Positions 16,822 through 25,752 of a DNA stretch of 55,594 bases are shown here, piece after piece. Source of the DNA: Lentisphaeria bacterium (GTDB lineage: Bacteria > Verrucomicrobiota > Lentisphaeria > Oligosphaerales > Oligosphaeraceae). Position 1 is the first letter of the stretch; each line of letters begins with the position of its first letter. The notes below the pieces were generated by a model. That model was given only the letters and a program-made list of their open reading frames with translations. It was not told where the DNA came from and made no database searches. The stretch covers positions 1-55,594 of the forward strand of contig JAEDMH010000002.1 of assembly GCA_016303095.1 (NCBI GenBank), in the 5' to 3' direction. The position numbers and the translations under genes were made by a program.

Positions 16822-17706
16822 TCAGAAGAGCTTCTTCAATTTGTCCATTCCCTTTTCCAGGGCTTCCCCGGCCTTCTTGGCTCCTTCCTCCAGGGCTTCC
16901 CCGGCCTTCTTGGCTCCTTCCTCCAGGGCTTCCCCGGCCTTTTGGGCCCCGTTGCTCAAGGTCTCCAAGGCTTTCTTTCCCACCTGGGTCACGCTGGTGA
17001 AGACAGAGGTAAGCACTTCCTGGGTGGCTTGGACAAAGTGGATTCCGCCCTTGTCCTTGCCCAAATCATGGAGGGTCACCGTGGGCAGGGGAATGGGAGC
17101 GGCGCCCCCCTGAAGGAAGGTGGCGGAAAGGCGCACCTGCCCGCCAGACACGGACACTTCGTCAATCACCACCTTCTTGCCTGCCTTATCCTCCTCCGAA
17201 GCCCCCTCCTTCTTCCCCTCCTCCTTTTCCAAAGAGGCGGTGAACTTGTTCACATTCTCCAAAATGGTGCCGATGTTGGATTCCCCCAGCCCCACCTCGT
17301 AGGTGATGGCAGGCTTTTCCACGAGAATCTGCTGCACGTGGACGGTGTCGGTGAACAGAGAAAGGGGACGCACCTTCACCAAAACCCGCCCCACCTCCAC
17401 GGAACTGGGGGTCTTGAAGCCGGCGGGATTCCCCAACACCAGCCCCGTCATCTCAAACCGGGTCTGCAACAGGGAAAAACTCACCTTCTCCACCGTCAAG
17501 GGAGCCCCCGTCACCTGAGGACCATAGGTCTCCATCACCTTCTTCACCACCGGCGTCATGTGAGACAAGGCCAGCTGCAAGCCCACCAAAACCACCAGGA
17601 GAATCACAAAAACCACCACGCCGAGACGGCGCAGCCGACGCCGGCAGCCACATTTCTTCGTCTGGCGGGAACAGGAACACGAAGGGGTTTTTGTCTTGTC
17701 ACACAT
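16822..17706 (-). CDS. AsmA-like inner-membrane protein with C-terminal 11-residue helical repeats
   Basis: This 294-residue protein has a Cys/Arg/Lys-rich N terminus and one membrane helix (VVVFVILLVVLVGLQLALSH, about 30-49). The periplasmic part resembles the start of AsmA/DUF748 proteins (VVKKVMETYGPQVTGAPLTV, SVEVGRVLVKVRPLSLFTD, VHVQQILVEKPAITYE). The C-terminal 40 residues consist of 11-residue repeats EEGAKKAGEAL, forming a Lys/Glu amphipathic helix that ends KLKKLF. AsmA-family proteins act in envelope lipid transport; whether this short member does is unknown. ATG 17706 gives the topology; an upstream in-frame extension is not supported. Confidence 0.7.
   Translation of the reverse strand: MCDKTKTPSCSCSRQTKKCGCRRRLRRLGVVVFVILLVVLVGLQLALSHMTPVVKKVMETYGPQVTGAPLTVEKVSFSLLQTRFEMTGLVLGNPAGFKTPSSVEVGRVLVKVRPLSLFTDTVHVQQILVEKPAITYEVGLGESNIGTILENVNKFTASLEKEEGKKEGASEEDKAGKKVVIDEVSVSGGQVRLSATFLQGGAAPIPLPTVTLHDLGKDKGGIHFVQATQEVLTSVFTSVTQVGKKALETLSNGAQKAGEALEEGAKKAGEALEEGAKKAGEALEKGMDKLKKLF
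16861..16945. repeat. 33-bp tandem repeat inside AsmA-like gene
   Basis: The 33-nt unit beginning GGCTTCCCCGGCCTTCTTGG occurs at 16861-16893 and 16894-16926, with a partial third copy to about 16945. On the minus strand it encodes EEGAKKAGEAL. The two full copies are identical at DNA level, so copy number may vary. Confidence 0.85.
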
Positions 17707-18130
17707 GGGGTCAAGGAAAAAGTTTAAGAAACAAAAAAAGACATGCCGAGGCACCAATCCCGCCCAGGCGCCAGAAGAGGGATTTCCTGGAGAAATCACG
17801 GAACGGGGGATAACATAGCCCTCCTCCCCTGCTCTACCCCGCACCCCCCAAGGACGACCACGGGAAATCCCCCTCTCGGGGAAAGGATCGGGAGACAGGG
17901 GGAAGGGGCGCGGACGCCCCCGGATCCTGGGGGGGGCCAGGGGGTGTTCTCTCTCCGTCCTTGTCCTCCGTTTTCAGGGAACGGAATACATTAAGGGGTT
18001 TGTTTGTCAGAGGGAGAGCCTGCTTCCTGTTGCCTATCGTCTCAAGGTGAGAGGCGTTTCCCTTTTTCTTTTCGGTATTTTTTTCCCGGCTATGTTTTCA
18101 TTTTTGAAGTCATTCAAGAAGGGTTCCCCC
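17707..18130. other. Intergenic region between AsmA-like gene and def
   Basis: This 424-bp divergent spacer has no supported gene. It holds a minus-strand TATGTT box (17812-17817, in GGGCTATGTTATCCCC) about 105 bp before the AsmA-like start, and a plus-strand TACATT box (17987-17992) ahead of def. The centre is GC-rich filler. Confidence 0.5.
17987..17992 (+). promoter_or_regulatory. Candidate -10 box (TACATT) for def operon
   Basis: GGAATACATTAAGG lies 139 bp before the def start. It matches the boxes at 7496 and 29053. A TTGTCC at 17961 is spaced too far (20 bp) for a standard -35. Confidence 0.3.
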
Positions 18131-18718
18131 ATGCGGATTGTGGTTCATGGGCACCCTGCCCTGCGCACGCCTTCCGTTCCTGTGGGGGAGATCACCCAGG
18201 AAATCCGGGATTTTGCCCAGGAGCTTTTGCGTTCGTTGCGGGAGAGCGAGGTGCCTGGCGTGGGTCTGGCGGCTCCCCAGATCGGGGTGGACATTCGGAT
18301 GATTGCCCTGATGACGGTGGACGAGAAGCATCGGAGCCGTCCTGGCGCCTTGCCGGGGGAGGTGGTGTTGGAGAGTCAGATGCCCCTGGTGCTGATCAAT
18401 CCGGAGATTGTGGACGCCAGTACGGAGACCTCCACCGCGGAGGAGGGGTGCTTAAGCCTTCCCGGGGTGGAGGGGCATGTCACCCGTCCCACCACCGTCA
18501 CCCTCCATGCCACGATGTTGGACGGGCAGGAGATCACCGCCGAGTGCGGCGGGTTGCTGGCCCGTTGCCTCCAGCATGAGATTGACCATTTGGACGGGAA
18601 GCTTTTCTACGACCGTCTTTCCCCGGAGGAGCAGAAGAAAGCCGATCCCCAGATGAAGAAGCTCTCCAAGCAGGAGGCGGCCATCCGGCGGCTTCTGGGC
18701 GAGGAGGGGCGGAAATGA
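18131..18718 (+). CDS. def: Peptide deformylase
   Basis: This 195-residue metalloenzyme removes the N-formyl group from nascent proteins. All three motifs are present: GVGLAAPQIG, EEGCLSLPG (Cys ligand) and QHEIDHLDG (His ligands and catalytic Glu). The start at 18131 follows GAAGGG with good spacing and places MRIVVHGHPALRTPS at the N terminus. An alternative ATG at 18092 would add 13 residues. The stop overlaps the next start by four bases (ATGA), which indicates translational coupling. Confidence 0.95.
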   Translation: MRIVVHGHPALRTPSVPVGEITQEIRDFAQELLRSLRESEVPGVGLAAPQIGVDIRMIALMTVDEKHRSRPGALPGEVVLESQMPLVLINPEIVDASTETSTAEEGCLSLPGVEGHVTRPTTVTLHATMLDGQEITAECGGLLARCLQHEIDHLDGKLFYDRLSPEEQKKADPQMKKLSKQEAAIRRLLGEEGRK

Positions 18719-19584
18719 CCCTCCCCCCCGCCACGCCCCCCGTGACGAAATGGGTATTTCGGGCTCAGGCCCTCCGCTACACCCAGATTCTCCGTCTGCT
18801 CTTCAGCCATCCCATGCTGGGATGCGGCCTGCTTCGCCTGCGGAACTTCTGGCTGGGCACCCTGGTTTCTCTGGGAGCGCTCTCCCTGCTGGGCGGCCTC
18901 CTGCTCACCCTGAATCTGGCGCCGGAATACGGGGCGGACATCCGGAAGGGGTCCACCTTCCTGCTTCGGGAGACCGGCGGGTTTCATCTGGAGCAGGAGC
19001 TTTTGCGCTGGGAGAAGGAGAATCCCCTTCCCTCCCTCAAGCACCTGAATCTGGCCCACGGCGCCCTTTCCCTCTCCCCTAGCTGGCAGGAGTTTTCTCC
19101 CCCCGCGGCTTCCCCCCAGGAGAAAGGCGTGGTCTTCTGTCCGGAGGGCGTCGGCCTGTGGATGGCCGACCCGGAGGGAGGGGAGGACGTGCGCTTTCTG
19201 GCTCTGCCCGCCCATAAGCTCGCCCGCTCCACCTTCCCCGGGCTGCGCCCCGATTCCCAGGACCTCTTCTGCCGCTTCGTCTTCCTGGTGATTTGCGGCT
19301 GCCTCATGCTCCTCCATTGCCTGGATCTGCTGAGACTCGCCCTCACCACCGGAGTGGCCCTCGCCGTCGTCTGGCTCTTCCTCGCCCCCGAAAGACGACT
19401 GCGACTCCTCCCCCATTTCCTCCTCCGGGGACTCAACATGACCATCCCTCCCCTCCTGGCCACCCTCCTTTGGACTCTGGCCGGACTCCCCTTCTCCCTG
19501 GACACCACCTTCACCCTCCTCCTCCTCCTCTATGTCCTCTACGCCAGCATCGAGGGAAGGAGCGGCGTTATGACCACCCTTTGA
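18715..19584 (+). CDS. Polytopic membrane protein of unknown function (DUF1189-like layout)
   Basis: The product has 289 residues: one membrane helix near residues 43-64 (LVSLGALSLLGGLLLTLNLA), a soluble loop of about 130 residues, then four C-terminal helices (FVFLVICGCLMLL, LALTTGVALAVVWLFL, PPLLATLLWTL, TFTLLLLLYVLYASI). This one-plus-four layout is reminiscent of DUF1189 proteins, but I do not see a decisive motif. It is coupled to def by an ATGA overlap and followed 14 bp later by another envelope protein. Confidence 0.6.
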   Translation: MTLPPATPPVTKWVFRAQALRYTQILRLLFSHPMLGCGLLRLRNFWLGTLVSLGALSLLGGLLLTLNLAPEYGADIRKGSTFLLRETGGFHLEQELLRWEKENPLPSLKHLNLAHGALSLSPSWQEFSPPAASPQEKGVVFCPEGVGLWMADPEGGEDVRFLALPAHKLARSTFPGLRPDSQDLFCRFVFLVICGCLMLLHCLDLLRLALTTGVALAVVWLFLAPERRLRLLPHFLLRGLNMTIPPLLATLLWTLAGLPFSLDTTFTLLLLLYVLYASIEGRSGVMTTL

Positions 19585-19598
19585 ACTTCCCCTCCCCC

Positions 19599-20378
19599 AT
19601 GTCCCCCTCCTCCCTCCGGAACGCCCTCTTCACCCTCCTGGCCCTTCCCACCCTCCTGCTGGCCCAGACCGCCAAGGAAGAGGCCCCCAAGGACAATCCC
19701 CTCACCGGAGACACCTGGCTCATCGCCCTCTGGGAGAAAATCCGGGACGCCGCCAAGGGCGCCTGGGAGTGGATCTCCACCCATGTCCACGGCATGCTCA
19801 TCGAGGATCTGCAGCTCCCTCAGGCCAACCTGCTCCCGCTGGCCATCCTGCTGGCGGTCCTCTCTCTGATGCTGGCCTCCGGAGCCTGGGCCGCTTCCAT
19901 CGCCCAAATGCGACGCCACAAGGGGCTCCCCTTCTTCTTCCTGGGCTTCTTCACCTTCTTCCTCGGCCCGGCAAAATTGCTCTACAGCCTGGAGATCAAG
20001 GGGGAGAAGGAGCAGAAGGAGATGTTTGCCCAAGCGGCGGCCCAGAAGCGCGCCGAGGAAGAGGCGCGTGCCCGCATGGAAGCGGAGCAGGCCCGGGAGC
20101 GGGGGGAGGAGGCCCCCGCCGTCTCCCAGGAGGGAGTGGTCTGGGATCAGCATTACTTCTCCTCCATCCAGCGCCGCCCGGATGGCACCCCGGCAGGCCC
20201 TTGGCATGTGGCCTACAATGGCGTGAAGGTCACCGTCACGGAGATTTTGGAGCCCCTTCCCGAATGCGTGCAGGTGAAGATGATCAACGCCGAGGGAGCG
20301 CCTCTGGTGGGGCGCATTCCCTACGCCCGGCTGGAAGCCTGGGAGGACGCTCCGGCCACCGACGCCCCCCAAGCCTGA
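19599..20378 (+). CDS. Exported/membrane protein of unknown function
   Basis: This 259-residue protein has a probable signal peptide (NALFTLLALPTLLLAQTA). A membrane helix follows (LLPLAILLAVLSLMLASGAWA, about 76-96), then a second hydrophobic stretch FFFLGFFTFFLGPAKLLY. After that comes a highly charged Ala/Glu/Arg helix (EMFAQAAAQKRAEEEARARM) and a C-terminal domain with WHVAYNGVKVTVTEI. I do not recognise the family. ATG 19599 is the first Met giving a signal sequence; the frame is open upstream without coding sense. It lies between the DUF1189-like gene and ileS. Confidence 0.6.
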   Translation: MSPSSLRNALFTLLALPTLLLAQTAKEEAPKDNPLTGDTWLIALWEKIRDAAKGAWEWISTHVHGMLIEDLQLPQANLLPLAILLAVLSLMLASGAWAASIAQMRRHKGLPFFFLGFFTFFLGPAKLLYSLEIKGEKEQKEMFAQAAAQKRAEEEARARMEAEQARERGEEAPAVSQEGVVWDQHYFSSIQRRPDGTPAGPWHVAYNGVKVTVTEILEPLPECVQVKMINAEGAPLVGRIPYARLEAWEDAPATDAPQA

Positions 20379-20430
20379 TCCCTCCCTCCCCCCCCCCCTT
20401 TCCCCACCCTAAGCCCAATCCCTCGATTCT

Positions 20431-23400
20431 ATGTTTGACAGCACCGACTCTGGACGCCCCCTGGCTGAACAGGAACTGGATGTCCTCAAGTTCTGGGAGG
20501 AAAACCAAGTCTTCCAGAAATCCGTGGAAAACCGAAAGGACGCCCAGCCCTACGTCTTCTTCGACGGACCTCCCTTCGCCACCGGCCTGCCCCACTACGG
20601 ACATCTCCTGGCCGGCACCATCAAAGACGTGGTGCCCCGCTACCAGACCATGAGGGGACGCCGGGTGCCCCGCACCTTCGGATGGGACTGCCACGGGCTG
20701 CCCATCGAATCCCTGGCCCAGAAGGCTCTGGGACTGGCCGGCGCCACCGCCATCCAGCAGGCCGGCGTAGATGTCTTCAACGAAAAGTGCCGCTCCATGG
20801 TCCAGACCTACGTGAAGGAGTGGAAGACCACGGTGAACCGCATGGGACGCTGGGTGGACTTTGACCATGGCTACAAGACCATGGACCCCACCTTCATGGA
20901 GACCGTCTGGTGGGTCTTCTCCCAGCTCTGGAAGCAGGGACGGGTCTACAAGGCCCACCGCATCGTCCCCTATAGCTGGAAGCTCACCACCCCCCTCTCC
21001 AACTCCGAGGCCAGCGCCAACTACAAGATGGTCCAGGACCCCACCGTCACGGTGCGCATGAAGATCCTCTCCTGGCCCCGCCCCATGCCCGAGCTGGAAG
21101 GCACCACCCCCTACCTCCTCATCTGGACCACCACCCCCTGGACCCTGCCCAGCAATCTCCTGGTCTGCGCCGGCCCCAAGCTGGACTATGTGGTGGTGCG
21201 GGACGGGGACTCCCAGGACGCCTATCTCATGGCCAAGGACCGACTCCCCTCCCTCTTCAAGAAGCCGGAAGACTACACCATCCTGAAAGAACTGAAGGGA
21301 GAAGAGCTGGTGGGCATCCGCTACGAACCCATCTTCCCCTACTTCCAGGAGCGCCATCCCCAGGATTTCCGAGTGGTGAACGACGACTACGTCACTGCAG
21401 ACGACGGCACGGGCCTGGTGCACATCGCCCCCGCCTACGGAGAGGATGACTACCGGCTCTGCCAGCGGGAGGGCGTCTCCCTGGAGGATCCCCTGGATGC
21501 GGAATGCCGCTTCACCAGCGCCGCCCCGGATTTCGCGGGCATGCAGTGCAAGGAGGCGGACAAGAGCGTCATCCGGTGGTTGAAGGAGAAGGGGAAGCTG
21601 GTGAAGCAGGACACCATCGTCCACAGCTATCCCTACTGCGAGCGCACGGACACGCCTTTGATTTACAAGGCCATCGACGCCTGGTATGTGCGGGTGGAGG
21701 ACCTTCACGAACGGCTGCTGCGCAACAACGCCCAGACCAGCTGGATGCCCGCCGCCATCGGCTCCCACCGCTTCGCCAACTGGCTGGCGGAGGCCAAGGA
21801 CTGGAACATCTCCCGCAACCGCTTCTGGGGCTCCTGCATCCCTCTGTGGATTAACGTGGAGGATCCTCAGGACATTCTGTGCATCGACTCCGTGGCCACC
21901 CTGGAGCGTCTCTCCGGCCAGAAGGTCACCGACCTCCACAAGCACTTCATCGACAAGATCGAGATCCACCAGGACGGCAAGACCTACCGGCGCACCCCCG
22001 AAGTGCTGGACTGCTGGTTCGAGTCCGGCTCCATGCCCTATGCACAAAGCCATTATCCCTTTGAGAACAAGGAATTTGTGGAAAAGAACCTTCCGGCGGA
22101 CTTCATCGCCGAGGGACTGGACCAGACCCGGGGTTGGTTCTACGCTCTCATGGTGCTCTCCACCGCCCTCTTCGACAAGCCCCCCTTCCAAAATGTGGTG
22201 GTCAATGGACTGGTGCTGGCGGAGGACGGACGCAAGATGTCCAAGCATCTCCACAACTACCCCGATCCCATGGTGGTCATCGAAAAATACGGGGCGGACG
22301 CCCTGCGTCTCTGCCTGCTCTCCAGCCCCGTGGTGCGGGCGGAGGATCTGCGCTTCTCCGAGACCGCCGTGCGGGAAGTGATGCGCATGGTGCTCCTCCC
22401 CCTGTGGAACTCCTACAGCTTCCTGGCCACCTACGCCAGAATCGACAACTGGCGCCCCCAGGACGGCAAGGCCGCCCCGCCCCAAGCCCCCCAAAACGTC
22501 CTGGACCAGTGGATCCTCTCCCGCCTCTCCACCACCGTGGCCGATGTGCGGGATGCCCTGGATCACTACGACCTGCAACGGGGCGCCACCCGCTTCACCG
22601 GCTTCCTGGAGGAACTCACCAACTGGTATATCCGGCGCAGCCGCCGCCGCTTCTGGAAGAGCGTGGATCCCGCGGACAAGGCCCAGGCCTACCAGACCCT
22701 CCACTACGTCCTCCTCACCTTCTGCCAGGTGGCCGCCCCCTTCATCCCCTTCCTCACGGAGACCATCTACCGGAATCTCCGCACCGAAGACATGCCCCTC
22801 TCCGTCCACCTCTGCGACTATCCCGAACCCTTGGCCCAATTCCGGAACGACCGCCTCAACCAGCAGATGGAGAACACCATGCGGGCCGTCTCCCTGGGGC
22901 GCCTCCTGCGCAGCCAGGCCAAGCAGAAGGTGCGCCAACCTCTGGCGGAGGCCATCCTGGTCTCCCTGGACGCCCAGGTGCGCCAGGATCTGGCCCAAAT
23001 GTCCGAGGTCATCGCCGAGGAGTTGAACGTGAAGAGCGTGCGTCTGGAGGAGGACGAGGAGAAGCTGGTCAAGCTTTCCGCCAAGCCCAACATGAAGCGC
23101 CTGGGGCCCAAGTTCGGCAAGCAGGCCGGGCTTTTGGGCAAGGCCATCTCCGCCTTGGACGCCGCCGCCCTGCGCCGCCTGCGCCAGGAAGGCACTCTGG
23201 AACTCCCCGCCGGGGACTCCCCGGTCACCATCACGGCGGAGGATGTGCTGCTGCTCCGGGAGGAGCTTCCGGGCATGACCGTGGCCAACGAGGGCGAGGT
23301 GACCGTCGCCCTGGACACCCGCCTCACCCCTGCCCTTGAGCAGGAGGGATGGGCCCGGGAGATGATCTCCAAGCTCCAGGGACTCCGGAAGGAGATGGGG

Positions 23401-23598
23401 TTGGACGTGACGGATGGGGTGCGGGTGCGCTACGCCACCCAGGATCCTGTCCTGCAGGAAGCCGCCCTGGCCCAGAAGGAATACATCTGCAGCGAAACCC
23501 TCTCTCTTTCCTGGGAGGAATCCCCGGAGGCGGACGCCGCCTTCACGGCGGTGGACCTGGGAGGGAAATCCATCGCCTTCCAAGTGACCAAGGCCTAG
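20431..23598 (+). CDS. ileS: Isoleucyl-tRNA synthetase
   Basis: The product has 1055 residues, the length of the type 2 (eukaryote/archaea-like) IleRS. It charges tRNA-Ile. The class I signatures are HYGH in FATGLPHYGHLLAG and KMSKH in EDGRKMSKHLHNYPDP. The CP1 editing domain (GTGLVHIAPAYGEDDY) and the WDCHGLPIE block are present. A helical anticodon-binding domain (NWYIRRSRRRFWKS) and a C-terminal extension follow. Type 2 enzymes are often naturally mupirocin-tolerant; that is family knowledge, not seen here. Confidence 0.97.
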   Translation: MFDSTDSGRPLAEQELDVLKFWEENQVFQKSVENRKDAQPYVFFDGPPFATGLPHYGHLLAGTIKDVVPRYQTMRGRRVPRTFGWDCHGLPIESLAQKALGLAGATAIQQAGVDVFNEKCRSMVQTYVKEWKTTVNRMGRWVDFDHGYKTMDPTFMETVWWVFSQLWKQGRVYKAHRIVPYSWKLTTPLSNSEASANYKMVQDPTVTVRMKILSWPRPMPELEGTTPYLLIWTTTPWTLPSNLLVCAGPKLDYVVVRDGDSQDAYLMAKDRLPSLFKKPEDYTILKELKGEELVGIRYEPIFPYFQERHPQDFRVVNDDYVTADDGTGLVHIAPAYGEDDYRLCQREGVSLEDPLDAECRFTSAAPDFAGMQCKEADKSVIRWLKEKGKLVKQDTIVHSYPYCERTDTPLIYKAIDAWYVRVEDLHERLLRNNAQTSWMPAAIGSHRFANWLAEAKDWNISRNRFWGSCIPLWINVEDPQDILCIDSVATLERLSGQKVTDLHKHFIDKIEIHQDGKTYRRTPEVLDCWFESGSMPYAQSHYPFENKEFVEKNLPADFIAEGLDQTRGWFYALMVLSTALFDKPPFQNVVVNGLVLAEDGRKMSKHLHNYPDPMVVIEKYGADALRLCLLSSPVVRAEDLRFSETAVREVMRMVLLPLWNSYSFLATYARIDNWRPQDGKAAPPQAPQNVLDQWILSRLSTTVADVRDALDHYDLQRGATRFTGFLEELTNWYIRRSRRRFWKSVDPADKAQAYQTLHYVLLTFCQVAAPFIPFLTETIYRNLRTEDMPLSVHLCDYPEPLAQFRNDRLNQQMENTMRAVSLGRLLRSQAKQKVRQPLAEAILVSLDAQVRQDLAQMSEVIAEELNVKSVRLEEDEEKLVKLSAKPNMKRLGPKFGKQAGLLGKAISALDAAALRRLRQEGTLELPAGDSPVTITAEDVLLLREELPGMTVANEGEVTVALDTRLTPALEQEGWAREMISKLQGLRKEMGLDVTDGVRVRYATQDPVLQEAALAQKEYICSETLSLSWEESPEADAAFTAVDLGGKSIAFQVTKA

Positions 23599-23661
23599 TC
23601 GTCGGGGAGGGAAGGGAAGGAAGCGCCTCTTCCTCCCTCCCTCCTCGGCCCATCCCCGCCC

Positions 23662-25629
23662 ATGCTCCAGGCGATTCTCACAAATCAGTTGATGCTGCTG
23701 CTCCTGGCGGTGGTGCTGGTGTTGTTGTACAGTTTCCGCAACGTCATCGGCACCACCTCCACCTATCTGACGGCGGGACTCTATTTCCTCTTCGCCCTGC
23801 TGGCGGGGACGGGGCGCCTCCTGCCTCCCCTGGAGAACGGGGAAGCCCTGGGGCTGAACAACGGATTATTGTGGCTCCCCTTCCTCCTCCTCCTGATCAT
23901 CGTCTACGAGCTGGAGGGCACAGGGGCGGCCCAACGCTTCTACATGGGCCTGTCCATCACCTCCCTCTTCTTCCTCCTCCTCTGCCTGTGCCTCTTCCTC
24001 CCCCACCCGGCCTCCCCCCAGGCCACCCATGAGAATTTTCTAGACGCCTTGAGAACGGTCTTCCATGGCCATGGAGCCAGGGGAGCCCTCCTTCATGGAC
24101 TCTTCACCCATCTCTTCCTCTTCCTCCTCATCCCCATCCTCTACCAGGCGATCCTGAATCTCTGGCGAAACTTCTTCGGGGGGGCCATCTTCGCCACCAT
24201 GGTCACCTATGTGGTGCTGGTGGAGGCCTTGAGCGCCATTTACATCTTCACCGTCGCCGGCTCCCGGGCCTATACCCCCACCGCCCCCCTGGGATGGGTC
24301 ACCCGCCTGACCGCCGCCCTGCTCCTCTCCGGCATGGGCCACTTCTTCATCGGCCTCAATACCACCTATCCCAAGAAAAAGCGAAAGGCTCTGAAGTTCC
24401 TCACCGGCTTCCTGGACTTCTTCTTCTCCCCGGAACGGATGATGCGCTCCCTCTCCGAGTGGAGCGAACGCTACCGGGTGGTGGTGGAGAACTCCAGCGA
24501 ACTCATCCTCCTGGTGAACACCGAGGGCAAGATTCTCAACACCAACCGCATCGCCGCCAAATATCTGGGAAGAGTGCTGGATCAGCCCGGCTTCCGCCTG
24601 GATCAGGTGGTCTTCGACGCCCAAAACCGCCCCTGGTTCTGGCAGGACAGCCTCCCCGAACGCATCTCGGACGAACAGGACACCCACTACCGGCGCAGAG
24701 CCCTCCGCTATGAAAATCTCTTCCTCCGGATTCCCGGAAAAAAGACCGTGGATCTGGATCTCAACGTCTCCCCCGTCCAACTGGAAGGAAAGCCCATCGC
24801 CGTGGTCATCGGGCGTGACATGACCACCCAGCGGGAGGAGGAACGCCAGCGCCAGTCCCAGCAGGAGAAGATCATGCATTCCCAGCGTCTGGAGAGCTTG
24901 GGAGAATTGGCGGGCGGCATCGCCCACGATTTCAACAATCTTCTCCAGTCCATCCAGATGAGCCTGGACGCCCTCCATCGGCGCCTGAACGGCGCACCGG
25001 AAGCCCTCCCCCTGGTGGGCAACATCGAGGAGGGATGCCGCCGGGCCACGATCCTCACCAGCCAGCTTCTGGGCTTCGCCCGGAAAGGGAAGTTCCATGC
25101 CGAGGAGCTGGACGCCTCCGTGCTCCTGGACCATGCCCTCCAGCTCTTTCGCCCGGTGGCCAAGGGCATCCTGTGCAAAGTCATCTGCGAACCCGTCCCC
25201 CTCCCTCTCTTCGTGGACGAAATCCAGCTCTCCCAGGTGCTGTTGAACATGCTCATCAACGCCCGGGACGCCCTGAAGGACATGCCGGATCCCCGCCACA
25301 TCACCCTCCGGGCGGAATGGGTGCGTCCCGAGATGCCGGAATGGGAGTTCCGGCCCCAACGGGAGGCCAAGCCCCAGGACTACATCTGCATCCATGTGCG
25401 GGACAATGGCGCCGGCATGACCGAGGCCGTGCGCCAGAAGATGTTCGAGCCCTTCTTCACCACCAAGCCCGCGGGACAAGGCACCGGCATGGGCCTCCCC
25501 ATGGCCTTCGGCTGCATCGCCAATCACCACGGCTGGATCCACGTGGAATCCGCTCCCTCGGAAGGATGCCACATTACCATCTTCCTGCCCCGGGCAGGCC
25601 TCTCCAAGACGCCCCCCGAACACCCCTGA
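23662..25629 (+). CDS. Membrane sensor histidine kinase with PAS domain
   Basis: The product has 655 residues. About six or seven membrane helices occupy residues 1-235 (for example LMLLLLAVVLVLLY and LPFLLLLIIVYEL). A PAS-type domain follows (YRVVVENSSELILLVNTEGKI, about 275-400). The HisKA motif is GELAGGIAHDFNNLLQS with the phospho-acceptor His. The ATPase domain has the N box LNMLINARDAL, G1 VRDNGAGM, F box FEPFFTTK and G2 GTGMGLPMAF. No response regulator is adjacent, so the partner must be elsewhere. It lies between ileS (63 bp) and nagA. Confidence 0.9.
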   Translation: MLQAILTNQLMLLLLAVVLVLLYSFRNVIGTTSTYLTAGLYFLFALLAGTGRLLPPLENGEALGLNNGLLWLPFLLLLIIVYELEGTGAAQRFYMGLSITSLFFLLLCLCLFLPHPASPQATHENFLDALRTVFHGHGARGALLHGLFTHLFLFLLIPILYQAILNLWRNFFGGAIFATMVTYVVLVEALSAIYIFTVAGSRAYTPTAPLGWVTRLTAALLLSGMGHFFIGLNTTYPKKKRKALKFLTGFLDFFFSPERMMRSLSEWSERYRVVVENSSELILLVNTEGKILNTNRIAAKYLGRVLDQPGFRLDQVVFDAQNRPWFWQDSLPERISDEQDTHYRRRALRYENLFLRIPGKKTVDLDLNVSPVQLEGKPIAVVIGRDMTTQREEERQRQSQQEKIMHSQRLESLGELAGGIAHDFNNLLQSIQMSLDALHRRLNGAPEALPLVGNIEEGCRRATILTSQLLGFARKGKFHAEELDASVLLDHALQLFRPVAKGILCKVICEPVPLPLFVDEIQLSQVLLNMLINARDALKDMPDPRHITLRAEWVRPEMPEWEFRPQREAKPQDYICIHVRDNGAGMTEAVRQKMFEPFFTTKPAGQGTGMGLPMAFGCIANHHGWIHVESAPSEGCHITIFLPRAGLSKTPPEHP

Positions 25630-25752
25630 GCCTCCCCAGGAACCTCCCCTCCCTCCCCCAGGTCTCACCCCCCGAATCCCCTTCCCGACGCCCCTGGCGC
25701 CCTCCCCTCCCTCCCCCAGCCCCCATAACCCAGAGATTTGGAGTTCTCACCT

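Noticed and set aside
20284..23583. 1099-codon open frame opposite ileS
   Set aside because: Antisense shadow of ileS; the sequence has no family features and begins in another gene.
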